Assembly: GCA_017525025.1 (NCBI GenBank)
Contig: JAFXUJ010000002.1
Location: 1 to 42,392, forward strand
Length of the DNA stretch: 42,392 nucleotides
Reading direction: 5' to 3'
Source of the DNA: Elusimicrobiaceae bacterium
GTDB taxonomy: Bacteria > Elusimicrobiota > Elusimicrobia > Elusimicrobiales > Elusimicrobiaceae
Notes under the pieces: generated by a model
Databases searched by the model: none
What the model saw: the letters and a program-made list of their open reading frames with translations, nothing else
Told to the model about the DNA's origin: nothing
In this document: positions 7,174 to 14,945 of the stretch, one piece after another
Position numbering within the stretch: the stretch's first letter is position 1
Layout: every line of letters begins with the position of its first letter
Program-made: the position numbers and the translations under genes

Positions 7174-8358
7174 TATGACTTTGCGGTTTGCCGCGTCTAC
7201 CTTATCCCGGTTGTACTTAATGTAGATACCCGTTACCTTTGCACCGTGAGAGTGGCCTAACGCTTCGCTGATAGTGTCCTTTGGTATATCTAATTCAGCG
7301 GCATAGGTAGCCCACGAATAACGCGCCCAATACCAACTTAGTTTCTTGTCTATCGGCTTTAGTTTCGGTTGGCCGTTCTTATGCTTTTCGTCTATCGGTG
7401 GCCCGATACGTGCCAGCGCATTGTCTAACGTACCCTGATAGGCTTTGGCGTTGGTGCAGCGGTCAAACATACTTAGCAGGTATTTTTCGCCTTTGTACTT
7501 ATCCAAAATGGCTTGCGCCTCCGGCTCTATCTTAATGCTATAGAGTTTGCCCGTCTTTGCCCGCCGGTATTCTATACGCCCGTTTACGATGCTTTCCGGG
7601 GTTAGTTTCGACAAATCGGCCAAGTTGATACCGATAAGATAGAAAGACAGCATGAACAAATCGCGGTACTCTGTATAATGGTAGCGCGTTTCGAGGTTTA
7701 CGAGTTGGCGCATTTTCTCTACAGGTAGTACGCGCATCCGCGTTTCTTCTGTTTTGACTTTGTAGTGCCTAAATGGGTTATTAGTCGTAATATCATGGTC
7801 GAGGGCATAGTTAAACGCCCGGCGTAGAACTTTGATATAGGCGGCACGGGTATTAACGGCCAAGTCAGAGAGCGACGTATAATAATCGTCTATCCACACC
7901 GGGGTTATTTGTTCGCAATATAGTTTCGTGGAATCCCCACAGAATTTGTTAAGCCTGATAATAGCGGTTTTGGCTATGTACTTTGTACCGCTTGCCCGGC
8001 CATCTAAGGTTTTCTGTATAAGGTCATAGATAGACGGTACGCCAATAGTGGGCTTATCTAAGTCCAAGTTGGTAAGCATTTCCTTAATTTGCGGGCGCGT
8101 GAGTTTACGCCATTGCCCGTTTTCCATCAAATCAAAAATACGGCTACCAACAGATGTTAGCAGAGTAGTAAGCACGTCGTTAAGTTTCTTTGCGCCTTTG
8201 CCGGTGCAGCGTTTCGTAACGCTATCCCATTCGTCAGGGGCTACGTATATCCCGGTGCTAAGATAGATGTTTGTACCGTAGCCGACAACGATTTGCACCG
8301 GGTAAGTACCATCTTTCAAAGGGCGGCGGGTATCAAGTCGTAAGGTAGATTTTGCCAT
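7147..8358 (-). CDS. int: Tyrosine-recombinase integrase (Bacteroidales phage type)
   Basis: 403 residues: N-terminal arm-binding region, SAM-like core-binding domain (about 110-200), catalytic domain (about 215-400). In the catalytic domain, Lys in RRAKTGKLYS, Arg II in YWARYSWATY, His in EALGHSHG and the nucleophile Tyr in GIYIKY are visible. The usual Arg I position (after SFYL) reads IGINLADL, without an obvious Arg. Homologues with R at that site are common, so this is an atypical active site or belongs to a subgroup using another Arg. It is the only integrase in the window and should catalyse integration and excision. Confidence 0.9.
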   Translation of the reverse strand: MAKSTLRLDTRRPLKDGTYPVQIVVGYGTNIYLSTGIYVAPDEWDSVTKRCTGKGAKKLNDVLTTLLTSVGSRIFDLMENGQWRKLTRPQIKEMLTNLDLDKPTIGVPSIYDLIQKTLDGRASGTKYIAKTAIIRLNKFCGDSTKLYCEQITPVWIDDYYTSLSDLAVNTRAAYIKVLRRAFNYALDHDITTNNPFRHYKVKTEETRMRVLPVEKMRQLVNLETRYHYTEYRDLFMLSFYLIGINLADLSKLTPESIVNGRIEYRRAKTGKLYSIKIEPEAQAILDKYKGEKYLLSMFDRCTNAKAYQGTLDNALARIGPPIDEKHKNGQPKLKPIDKKLSWYWARYSWATYAAELDIPKDTISEALGHSHGAKVTGIYIKYNRDKVDAANRKVIDYVLGNGK

Positions 8359-8586
8359 AAGATTTGCTGAAAATTTGCTGAATTATGTACCATATAACGC
8401 CATTTCGCGCCCTATTTTGCCCGCTTTTTGAGGGTTTGGGAAACGTCAGGAATAGCGCAAACCGCCTGAATATGCGGGGTTTTAGCGGTTAGGCCGCTAT
8501 TTCCTTCTAATAATTTTGTTGTGTTCATACTCTATTGATTTTCATTTAGTTATATATTCGTGAATTTGATTTGCTGAAAATTTGCA
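8359..8586. other. Intergenic region with an 18-bp direct repeat, upstream of the integrase
   Basis: gatttgctgaaaatttgc occurs at 8361-8378 and 8568-8585, exactly. The first lies immediately upstream of the integrase ATG (minus strand), the second just after the stop of the secreted-protein gene. On the minus strand the first copy contains two TTCAGCAAAT units. A 38-codon minus frame (8412-8528) lies between, with no motif recognised; coding is doubtful. The repeats might be integrase or excisionase sites. Confidence 0.4.
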
Positions 8587-9120
8587 TTATTGTACTACCT
8601 TGCGGCCATCCCGTATTACTATCCCGGTGGCAGCGTCAGGCGTTGGCAGTTCCGTACCGTTGAGGCCGTAGGCTTTGCCCTTTGGGGCATCCATCCGGGC
8701 GGCATTAACGCCCGCCGACGTATCTTTGGCGAGCATGATAGTACCGTTACCGTCATACGTGGTTAGCGTCATTGAGCCGTCGGCAAATTCCTTAATCCTG
8801 AAATTGACTATACTTTCGTTTCCATTCCAAGGCAACAGGTGGAGAAAGTATTTATCTGTTTTGGCTACCGTTACCCAATAGCCTTTGAAAAACACGTCTA
8901 CCGTTTCCGTACCGTCGAGATAGGTAAACTTAGTATAATTGCCGTCGGCAAATTGTACGCTTTGCATTGCGCCCCGGCTTTGGCCGTTGAACGTACCAAA
9001 CGAGCCGGTAACATTCCAAGTGCCTAACAACCCCAATTCGTCTAAACCGAAAATGTAGTTTTGGGCGTTGGCCGTCAGGCATACCAAGGCCAACGTAAGG
9101 GCTAAATATAGTTTCTTCAT
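8587..9120 (-). CDS. Secreted cargo protein (lysogenic-conversion candidate)
   Basis: 177 residues with a clear Sec signal peptide (MKKLYLALTLALVCLTANA, cleavage before QN). The body (LLGTWNVTGSFG..., then YTKFTYLDGTE and FRIKEFADGSMTLTTYDG) has beta-strand periodicity like small lipocalin-type domains. The C-terminus GIVIRDGRKVVQ resembles the short C-terminal tails of secreted Bacteroidales proteins. It lies between integrase and repressor on the lysogeny strand, so expression from the prophage is plausible. Role in the host envelope is inferred; the molecular function is unknown. Confidence 0.65.
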   Translation of the reverse strand: MKKLYLALTLALVCLTANAQNYIFGLDELGLLGTWNVTGSFGTFNGQSRGAMQSVQFADGNYTKFTYLDGTETVDVFFKGYWVTVAKTDKYFLHLLPWNGNESIVNFRIKEFADGSMTLTTYDGNGTIMLAKDTSAGVNAARMDAPKGKAYGLNGTELPTPDAATGIVIRDGRKVVQ

Positions 9121-9139
9121 ATACGCGGGTACATTTTTA

Positions 9140-9469
9140 TTATCCTACATTTCTTTTTTGTTCAGGCGTAGGTACATTGAATCCAAACGCCTTTGCCATT
9201 TCTACCATGCCATCTACTTTAGCGCGTAGGTACTTATTTTCGTCTATTAGTTCTTTAACGTCTAATGGCACAGATACTACGGTGTCGCCGTAAAGTTGGC
9301 CCATAGTCCAATTAAGAGCCTTACAAACTCTTTCAAGAAAACCACTCTTAACGTCATCGACGTTTAATTGTTGGTTCAGGTGCTGGGGCGTTATGCCTAA
9401 TTTTTCGGCTATTGTGGCTTTTGAAATGCCGGTAGCCTCCAATTTGTCTTTTAACTCTTTGCCACTCAT
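9140..9469 (-). CDS. CI-like HTH transcriptional repressor
   Basis: 109 residues. Helix-turn-helix of the XRE/lambda type at residues about 14-60 (ISKATIAEKLGITPQHLNQQL), followed by a predicted coiled coil (LIDENKYLRAKVDGMVEMA). No peptidase domain for self-cleavage is present, so induction probably does not follow the LexA/CI route. It is divergent from the early operon, with the promoter and a conserved 15-bp element between them: the standard lysogeny switch layout. Confidence 0.8.
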   Translation of the reverse strand: MSGKELKDKLEATGISKATIAEKLGITPQHLNQQLNVDDVKSGFLERVCKALNWTMGQLYGDTVVSVPLDVKELIDENKYLRAKVDGMVEMAKAFGFNVPTPEQKRNVG

Positions 9470-9485
9470 AAACAGTAGTGTTTAT

Positions 9486-9500
9486 TAAATAATGTTAATA
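9486..9500. promoter_or_regulatory. Shared 15-bp upstream element, early copy
   Basis: TAAATAATGTTAATA, identical to 32051-32065. In both places it begins 38 bp and ends 24 bp before the first base of a -33 TTTG box, and both sit between a minus-strand HTH regulator gene and a plus-strand promoter. It is probably a regulator-binding or UP-like site. Confidence 0.55.
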
Positions 9501-9523
9501 TCAGAAAGAAATATCCACTTTTG

Positions 9524-9555
9524 TTTGGAAGTATAAACTATTCTGTTTACCTTTG
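9524..9555 (+). promoter_or_regulatory. Early promoter (Bacteroidetes consensus)
   Basis: TTTG (9524-9527), 20 bases, TAccTTTG (9548-9555). This matches the Bacteroidetes -33/-7 consensus. Transcription should start near 9561 and run through the leader terminator into the early operon. Confidence 0.8.
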
Positions 9556-9635
9556 CACCCGATATAAGTAAGTAACTAAGTAGCGGATACAAGAAAGGCT
9601 GTCGGACATCTAAGCCCAACTATCGTAAATAACTC

Positions 9636-9663
9636 AACTGCAAAGATACGGCAGTTTTTCTTT
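9636..9663 (+). terminator. Leader terminator / attenuator before the early operon
   Basis: aactgc (9636-9641), 9-base loop, gcagtt (9651-9656), then TTTCTTTT. It lies about 75 bases after the predicted start and 55 bases before the first early gene. A terminator between a promoter and its operon suggests attenuation, antitermination, or a short leader RNA of roughly 100 bases. No second consensus promoter is seen after it. Confidence 0.6.
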
Positions 9664-9717
9664 TCCGCCAAAGGTATAAGTAAGTAAATAAGTAATTTTA
9701 ACTAAAATTTGTCGATT

Positions 9718-9981
9718 ATGGCACAAAAGAGCATCAAAAACGGAAAATATGCAGTCAAGGAGTTACCCGCCTTACGTGCAAAGATTAACCGGGAGTTCCT
9801 GATTAGACTACAGCCCAAAGAGGGTAAAAGTCAGTTGGTAGGCTTTACGCGCCTTTGCCTCATAATCGGCGACCTACACGCCGAACACTACGCCAAGAAA
9901 GCGTTAAGCAGCAAAGAGACCGCACCACGTTTCAGCATGGGCGCAGGTAAGGGTATGCAGGTAGTTTTCTTTCCACGTTGA
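9718..9981 (+). CDS. First early protein, hypothetical (87 aa)
   Basis: ATG at 9718 is chosen over an in-frame TTG at 9709. Small basic protein (MAQKSIKNGKYAVKELPALR..., ending MQVVFFPR). No family recognised. Being the first gene after the early promoter and attenuator, it may act in the early switch, but nothing in the sequence proves this. Confidence 0.6.
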   Translation: MAQKSIKNGKYAVKELPALRAKINREFLIRLQPKEGKSQLVGFTRLCLIIGDLHAEHYAKKALSSKETAPRFSMGAGKGMQVVFFPR

Positions 9982-10011
9982 TTATTCACCCAAAAATAAC
10001 AAGTAGCACAA

Positions 10012-10212
10012 ATGAAAACAGAAAAGGTAACACGCGAGGAATTGCGCAGTATGGAAATGGGAGAGAGCCGGACGTTTGAACTACCAAACGCCCAGGCTTG
10101 CGACAACGGCAAGGCCGTTGCCTACCAAATGCAGAATCTTTTGGGGTGCAAGTTTAGTGTAACGACTGACTACACCGCAAACAAACTCACTATCACTAAG
10201 AACGCTTTATGA
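10012..10212 (+). CDS. Hypothetical early protein (66 aa)
   Basis: MKTEKVTREELRSMEMGESRT start, mixed helix and strand, no recognised domain. Its stop overlaps the next start (ATGATAA), so it is translationally coupled to the HTH gene that follows. Confidence 0.6.
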   Translation: MKTEKVTREELRSMEMGESRTFELPNAQACDNGKAVAYQMQNLLGCKFSVTTDYTANKLTITKNAL

Positions 10213-10415
10213 TAATAGACAAACCGATAGTAAACCCTGATGGCCTGTATAACCAAAAACAGACCGCCGCCGCTCTACACATAGACCGGCACACCGTAGC
10301 CCGTTACGAGGCCGACGGAATTATTAAGTTTCGCATCCGTAAGGCAGGTAAGGCAAAGGTTACTACCGGGGCCGATATTATCAAGTGTTGGCAAGGAATG
10401 TACACAATTAAATAA
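10209..10415 (+). CDS. Small HTH DNA-binding protein (excisionase- or Cro-like)
   Basis: 68 residues. LYNQKQTAAALHIDRHTVARYEADG is a helix-turn-helix of the MerR/excisionase type, followed by a wing (KFRIRKAGKAKVTTG). Small proteins of this kind in early phage operons usually act as excisionase or as a second regulator. The integrase is the only recombinase present, so an Xis role is plausible but not shown. Confidence 0.65.
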   Translation: MIIDKPIVNPDGLYNQKQTAAALHIDRHTVARYEADGIIKFRIRKAGKAKVTTGADIIKCWQGMYTIK

Positions 10416-10423
10416 CTAAGATT

Positions 10424-10540
10424 ATGGCACAGATTGTAATTACCGTTGCGCTATCCGCGCTTTGCATCGTTTCGCTTATCATAGTGGCAAAAGACATTAA
10501 GGCGATTGCCGAAGAAATGGGGGGGGGGGGAGTAAAGTAA
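10424..10540 (+). CDS. Small single-span membrane peptide with poly-G tract (38 aa)
   Basis: MAQIVITVALSALCIVSLII forms one membrane span, then a short charged tail. The C-terminus is encoded by a run of 12 G (10519-10530) giving GGGG-VK. The frame is intact here; gain or loss of one G would change the tail (one frame stops at once, the other adds about 14 residues). Function unknown. Confidence 0.55.
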   Translation: MAQIVITVALSALCIVSLIIVAKDIKAIAEEMGGGGVK

Positions 10541-10541
10541 T

Positions 10542-10757
10542 ATGGCAAGGTACGACCCCAATACGGAAAGGTTAGGTAGTCAGGCAATGGCGTTGCAGCG
10601 CATGGCCAAGATTTACCCCGATACCTACAAAAAGGTATGCGAGAAAAGGCAGATACACGCCCGTTTGTACAAACTACCCGTAGAGAAATTCGATGAAATA
10701 TGCGTTGAGGCTTTACGCGGTTTGATAAAAGAGGGAATTTGCAAACGTATTAGATAA
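10542..10757 (+). CDS. Hypothetical early protein (71 aa)
   Basis: Basic, alpha-helical (ALQRMAKIYPDTYKKVCEKRQ, then VEALRGLIKEGICKRIR). It starts 1 base after the previous stop. No family recognised; basic charge would suit nucleic-acid binding, which is speculation. Confidence 0.6.
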   Translation: MARYDPNTERLGSQAMALQRMAKIYPDTYKKVCEKRQIHARLYKLPVEKFDEICVEALRGLIKEGICKRIR

Positions 10758-10763
10758 ACAATT

Positions 10764-11408
10764 ATGGCTTTAGGAATACACCAAGAAATAAGGCATTTAC
10801 GCAATAACATATATTGCGTAGTAGCAAACGGCGAATCTATATTAAGAGGCGTTGGCGCAGTTGCTTTTAACGTCGCTGAAAAAGACTATACCGATTTTAC
10901 CGCAAAACCTTATATGGAATTGAACGCCTTAAACTTTTTGGGAATACCTGAATTAACAGACATAAAGTTATACAATATATGGCAATTTAACGCTAACGGT
11001 CAATATATGGAGTTGGCAGACCCGCTTAAATTAGACCGCCCAAACCCGATTGCACTATTATTAAAAGCCCTTGAAACGGCCAAAAGTAAGTTACCCGGAA
11101 ATTACGAATTAGGAGCGTATAATAAGAGAAATGACCTAATTAAAATAATCGCGGGCGAAACAGATTTTAGATTTAAGGTATATGAGTGCTACGGTTACGA
11201 AATTTATCTTACCGTTTCTTTTCAGTCACTTATCGAAAATCATTGGGAAGATACAGCATTAAAAAGAAGAATCGCGCTAAACGATGCTGATTGGTACGCC
11301 GGGCAATTCTCTAAATTGAAAATATTTTTAGGCGCAAAAGACCCATTAAACGCCGCTGAATATGCTTTTGCAGAACTTATTAAATACAGAAAACATAACC
11401 CAAATTAA
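10764..11408 (+). CDS. Hypothetical protein (214 aa), AT-rich gene
   Basis: No domain recognised. Soluble, mixed alpha/beta. The gene has more A/T-ending codons (AAA, GAA, ATA, TTA runs) than its neighbours, a hint of separate origin (morons often look like this). It starts 6 bases after the previous stop, so it is part of the early operon. It could be a host-takeover or defence-related gene, but the sequence does not say. Confidence 0.6.
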   Translation: MALGIHQEIRHLRNNIYCVVANGESILRGVGAVAFNVAEKDYTDFTAKPYMELNALNFLGIPELTDIKLYNIWQFNANGQYMELADPLKLDRPNPIALLLKALETAKSKLPGNYELGAYNKRNDLIKIIAGETDFRFKVYECYGYEIYLTVSFQSLIENHWEDTALKRRIALNDADWYAGQFSKLKIFLGAKDPLNAAEYAFAELIKYRKHNPN

Positions 11409-11420
11409 ACAATTAAAAGT

Positions 11421-11690
11421 ATGTGTACAGAAGTAAAAACGGGTACACCCGTAAACACAAAATCGTTATTGGCTTTCATCTTTAATCAGATGGAAAGACT
11501 TAACGTCGGAGAGATTGACGCTAACACCGCTTGCGCACAGGCCAAGTTAGCAAGTCAGGCAAGCAACGTACTTAACTATGAGTTAAAACGTAGCATCGTT
11601 CAAATGCGTTTGCAGCAAATAGGCAAAGGCGTTGAACCCACTTTGCGAGAAATCGAGAGTAAGAGATTTGACGATACAATTAACGACTAA
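11421..11690 (+). CDS. Conserved-type hypothetical early protein (89 aa)
   Basis: Helical protein with LLAFIFNQMERLNVGEIDANTA, then KLASQASNVLNYELKRSIVQ. This pattern recalls a small family in Bacteroides-type phage early operons of unknown function. Spacing to the next gene is 13 bases. Confidence 0.65.
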   Translation: MCTEVKTGTPVNTKSLLAFIFNQMERLNVGEIDANTACAQAKLASQASNVLNYELKRSIVQMRLQQIGKGVEPTLREIESKRFDDTIND

Positions 11691-11703
11691 AGCACTATTA
11701 GTT

Positions 11704-12276
11704 ATGAAAACAGATTTTTGTATTAGCGTACAGGTCAATATCGGAGTAACGCCCGAAGTCGTGCAGCTTGTTACGGCTATCCTGACCAAGCAACCGACGG
11801 CGGTAGTAATACCGGCCCCGTCAAGTGAACAACCACAGCCCGAAGCCGAGGCCCCAACGCCCGCACCGGCGAAGAAAGGACGCGGTAAGGCTAAGACCGC
11901 CGACGCGCCCGAAGCACCCGCCGAGGAATCAGCACAGGCACAGGAGACCGCGCCCGCCGCCGATGCAGCCCCGGAAACCGAAGAGCCACAGCCCGAAGCA
12001 CAGGCAGAGGGCAAGGAACTTACCGAAGAGGACGTAAGGGCCGCAATGGATAAGACGCGCCGACGCATCGAGGGCGAGGACTACAAGAACAACACCGACG
12101 GCGAGGGCTATAAGAAGTATCACAAGCAACTTACGGCCACGTTTAAGAATATCGCCGCCCTGTTAGGTAGCGATAAGCCCAGCACCCTACCCGCCGACAA
12201 ACGCGCCTCATTCATTCAGCAATGCGACGAACTGATAGTAGAGAACGGAGAAATAACCACTAAAGTACCGTACTGA
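11704..12276 (+). CDS. Hypothetical protein with long Pro/Ala/Glu linker (190 aa)
   Basis: ATG at 11704; an earlier in-frame TTG at 11632 would overlap the previous gene. N-terminal strand region (about 1-35), then a disordered, repetitive Ala/Pro/Glu linker (about 36-105, PAPAKKGRGKAKTADAPEAP etc.), then a helical C-terminal domain (TEEDVRAAMDKTRRRIEG..., YHKQLTATFKNIAALLG). The architecture suits a scaffold joining two partners in the replication module. Function unknown. Confidence 0.65.
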   Translation: MKTDFCISVQVNIGVTPEVVQLVTAILTKQPTAVVIPAPSSEQPQPEAEAPTPAPAKKGRGKAKTADAPEAPAEESAQAQETAPAADAAPETEEPQPEAQAEGKELTEEDVRAAMDKTRRRIEGEDYKNNTDGEGYKKYHKQLTATFKNIAALLGSDKPSTLPADKRASFIQQCDELIVENGEITTKVPY

Positions 12277-12277
12277 T

Positions 12278-13435
12278 ATGCCCGGAGTACACGCTATATT
12301 AAGCCCAAGTGCAGCCCACAGGTGGATGAATTGCACCGCCGCGCCCCGGTTGGAAGAAAAGGCCGAGGATAAGGGCAGCACCTACGCCGAAGAGGGTACG
12401 TTAGCGCACGCCTATTGCGCCCTGAAACTGAAAGAGTTTTTGGGCCGCGATACGTCAGGCGAACACGCCGAGATAGACGAACTTAACGAGAAGTACCACA
12501 CCGGCGAAATGGACGAGTACACAGATACGTACTTTACTATCGTCATGGAAAAGTACAACGCCGCCCGCCAAAAGACCCGCGACGCGCAGTTATTGGTAGA
12601 GGTACGTTTGGACTTTTCTAAGTATATCCCCGATGGCTTTGGCACAGGCGACGCTATGATTATTGCCGATGGCTGTTTGGAAATTATAGATTTCAAATAC
12701 GGCAAAGGCGTTAAGGTTAGCGCAGTCGAAAACCCGCAAATGAAGATTTACGCTTTGGGAGCATACGAGGCGTACAACTTTGAATATAACATAGACCGGG
12801 TTAAAATGACTATCGTACAGCCGCGTATAGATAATCTTTCAGAGTTTGAACTATCCGTAGCAGATTTGGAGGCATGGGCTACCAACGAACTTGCACCCAA
12901 GGCGAAAGAAGCCTTTGGCCCCGACGGTAAGCAGTTACCCGGCGAATGGTGTCAATTCTGCAAGGTTAAGGCACAATGCAAGGCGTTGGCCGCTACCTGT
13001 ATCAAGACAGCCACCGAACACCCCGACCCTAAGTTAGTCAGCATCGAGGAAATGGCTACTATCATTTTGCCACAGATAGCCACTATTAAGACATGGCTAA
13101 CAGGTATCGAGGAATACGCACTACAGCAAGCCTTAGACGGTACGAACTATCCGGGCTATAAGATTGTGGCCGGGCGCAGTATTCGTAAGATTACCGACCC
13201 CGAAGCCGTGATGAAACTTTTAGAGGATAACGGTTTTGCCTGCGATACCTTTGTAAAGCCAACGGAACTACGTACCATTACCGACCTTGAAAAGTTGATT
13301 GGTAAGAAACGCTTTGGCGAGTTGTGTAACGACTACATAGAGAAGCCACAGGGCAAACCGACGTTAGCCCCGGAGAGCGACAAACGCCCGGCTTTCAATG
13401 CAGCGGCAGACGATTTTAGCGGTATTGATGTATGA
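12278..13435 (+). CDS. DUF2800 PD-(D/E)XK nuclease (RecB/Cas4-like)
   Basis: 385 residues, typical of the DUF2800 phage family. N-terminus AILSPSAAHRWMNCTAAPRLEE is the family signature. The nuclease core shows GTGDAMIIADGCLEIIDFKYG (Asp, then Asp-X-Lys). The C-terminal WCQFCKVKAQCKALAATC gives the Cys set of an Fe-S cluster as in RecB/AddB/Cas4-type nucleases. It is followed by DUF2815, the usual pair in phage replication or recombination modules. Its stop overlaps the next start (ATGA). Confidence 0.85.
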   Translation: MPGVHAILSPSAAHRWMNCTAAPRLEEKAEDKGSTYAEEGTLAHAYCALKLKEFLGRDTSGEHAEIDELNEKYHTGEMDEYTDTYFTIVMEKYNAARQKTRDAQLLVEVRLDFSKYIPDGFGTGDAMIIADGCLEIIDFKYGKGVKVSAVENPQMKIYALGAYEAYNFEYNIDRVKMTIVQPRIDNLSEFELSVADLEAWATNELAPKAKEAFGPDGKQLPGEWCQFCKVKAQCKALAATCIKTATEHPDPKLVSIEEMATIILPQIATIKTWLTGIEEYALQQALDGTNYPGYKIVAGRSIRKITDPEAVMKLLEDNGFACDTFVKPTELRTITDLEKLIGKKRFGELCNDYIEKPQGKPTLAPESDKRPAFNAAADDFSGIDV

Positions 13436-13581
13436 TTGTCAGGCTACGAGTTAGTAAGGTAGAGCAGGTAGTTTGCAATAACTACACGCTACAGGTTGAG
13501 CCGGAGGCGTTGGCCCAAATGCTTTCAGACATACCGACCAACGACTTACGCCAGATACTAAGAAAAGTAAAACCCTTATAA
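13432..13581 (+). CDS. Hypothetical protein (49 aa)
   Basis: Starts within the stop of the DUF2800 gene (ATGA overlap), indicating coupling. Sequence MIVRLRVSKVEQVV... with C-terminal helix LRQILRKVKPL. No motif recognised. Confidence 0.55.
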   Translation: MIVRLRVSKVEQVVCNNYTLQVEPEALAQMLSDIPTNDLRQILRKVKPL

Positions 13582-13590
13582 ACAAGTAAT

Positions 13591-14070
13591 ATGAGAAGTA
13601 AGACAGCAAATTGGTTTATCGTCAAAATCCGTTACGAGAAAACGGGAGAGGACGGGCTACAGAAGAAAGTAACGGAAATCTACGTAGTGGATGCTGTTAG
13701 TTTCGGAGAGGCCGAAACCCGGATAACGGAATACATGGCCGCGTACATTAACGGCGAATTTGAGGTGCAGGATATTAGCCGCGCCGCCTTTAAGGAAATT
13801 TTCTTTAGCGACGAAGAGACCGCAGACAGATGGTATAACGCTAAGTTGGAGTTTATCACCATTGACGAAAAGACCGAAAAGGAAAAGCGCAGCGCAGTAA
13901 CGTACTTAGTTCAGGCCGGTACTTTCGACAACGCCCTGAAAAGCGTAAACGAGGTTATGGGCGGTACGATGATAGACTACGTTACGGCTAAGATTGAAGA
14001 AACTAAGATTATGGACGTTTACGAGTACGTCAGCAAAGACGAATCGGAAACAAACGACGAAGATTTATAG
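13591..14070 (+). CDS. DUF4494 family protein
   Basis: 159 residues. NWFIVKIRYEKTGEDGLQKKVTE, a conserved Glu-rich middle and a KIMDVYEYV-like end match the DUF4494 family seen in Bacteroidetes phages and elements. It lies between DUF2800 and DUF2815, so a role in phage DNA metabolism is likely, but no activity is known to me. Confidence 0.7.
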   Translation: MRSKTANWFIVKIRYEKTGEDGLQKKVTEIYVVDAVSFGEAETRITEYMAAYINGEFEVQDISRAAFKEIFFSDEETADRWYNAKLEFITIDEKTEKEKRSAVTYLVQAGTFDNALKSVNEVMGGTMIDYVTAKIEETKIMDVYEYVSKDESETNDEDL

Positions 14071-14087
14071 CCCCTAAGATTTTAATT

Positions 14088-14246
14088 ATGCAAAAACCAA
14101 GTCAGGAAGAAATCGACAACGTGCTTAATGAATGTTCAGAGCGCGAAGAGTTAGGAGAATCAAAGTACCCCGGTATGACCTACGAGCAGGGCGTAAAGAA
14201 CGCTATCGAATGGCTACAGGGCTACGGAGAAAACCCAATGGAATAA
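14088..14246 (+). CDS. Hypothetical acidic protein (52 aa)
   Basis: MQKPSQEEIDNVLNECSERE start, ends YGENPME; acidic and helical. It has an AT-rich leader and lies in the operon between DUF4494 and DUF2815 genes. No motif recognised. Confidence 0.55.
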   Translation: MQKPSQEEIDNVLNECSEREELGESKYPGMTYEQGVKNAIEWLQGYGENPME

Positions 14247-14290
14247 GAGAGTATTAACAATAGTTATTCACATTCAAAAACAAAGTAATT

Positions 14291-14851
14291 ATGATTACAC
14301 CACAAGTTAAAGAGAGTAAGGTTATTTTCGGCCCGTGCCGTCTTTCCTACACTCACGTTTTCAACAGGTATAACCCTGATGGCCCGCAGGAAGAGGGCAA
14401 GTTTATGACAAACGTCTTAATCCCCAAGGATGAAAAGGAAACTATCGAGGCCATTAAAAAGGCTATCGAAGAGGCCAAGAAAGCCGCTATCGTTTCCAAG
14501 TGGGGAGGCAAAGAGCCAAAGAAACTTGATATGCCTTTGCGCGATGGCGACGAAAAAGACGATGAAAACTACGACGGTATGCTTTTCGTCAATGCGAAGA
14601 GCAACACGCGCCCCGGCATCGTTGACCGTAAGAAAGTGCCTATCGTAGACGAAGAAGAAGTTTACAGCGGCGTTTGGGCTATCGTTTCCGTTACGTTCTT
14701 TGGCTATGATAAGAACGGTAACAAGGGCGTTGCTTGCGGCCTTAACAACATTATGAAGTTTAAGGACGATGAACACTTTGGCGGCAGAGTTTCAGCCGAA
14801 AGCGACTTTGGCGACGTAGAGTTAGACAACGAGGACGACGAAGATTTGTAA
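14291..14851 (+). CDS. DUF2815 single-stranded-DNA-binding-like protein
   Basis: 186 residues with the DUF2815 pattern: KVIFGPCRLSYTHVF, KFMTNVLIPK, LFVNAKSNTRPGIVD, YSGVWAIVSVTFFGYD. The C-terminus is strongly acidic (VELDNEDDEDL), like T7 gp2.5 and other SSB proteins whose acid tail recruits partners. It probably coats ssDNA during replication and recombination, beside DUF2800 and the polymerase. Confidence 0.85.
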   Translation: MITPQVKESKVIFGPCRLSYTHVFNRYNPDGPQEEGKFMTNVLIPKDEKETIEAIKKAIEEAKKAAIVSKWGGKEPKKLDMPLRDGDEKDDENYDGMLFVNAKSNTRPGIVDRKKVPIVDEEEVYSGVWAIVSVTFFGYDKNGNKGVACGLNNIMKFKDDEHFGGRVSAESDFGDVELDNEDDEDL

Positions 14852-14894
14852 GTCTTTTTAGTTGTTTGCCATAAGGTTTAGATTTTAGGACGCG

Positions 14895-14926
14895 CCCCGG
14901 CTACCGGGAAGATGTGGTAGCCGGGG
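14895..14926 (+). other. Intercistronic GC hairpin
   Basis: 11-bp stem ccccggctacc / ggtagccgggg with a 10-base loop, then tagtaaaaaagc and the next ATG. No T tract, so not a standard terminator. Similar GC hairpins before A-rich leaders occur at 19266, 32528 and 32964. It may protect mRNA or set processing. Confidence 0.45.
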
Positions 14927-14945
14927 TAGTAAAAAAGCAAAGCGT

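Noticed and set aside
11583-12068. Long minus-strand open frame (161 codons)
   Set aside because: Antisense to the Ala/Pro/Glu-rich linker of the 11704 gene. Low-complexity Ser/Ala/Cys product, mirror of the plus-strand codon bias; no start context.
14895-14926. Rho-independent terminator after the DUF2815 gene
   Set aside because: Strong stem, but followed by A-rich, not T-rich, sequence; genes continue in the same direction.
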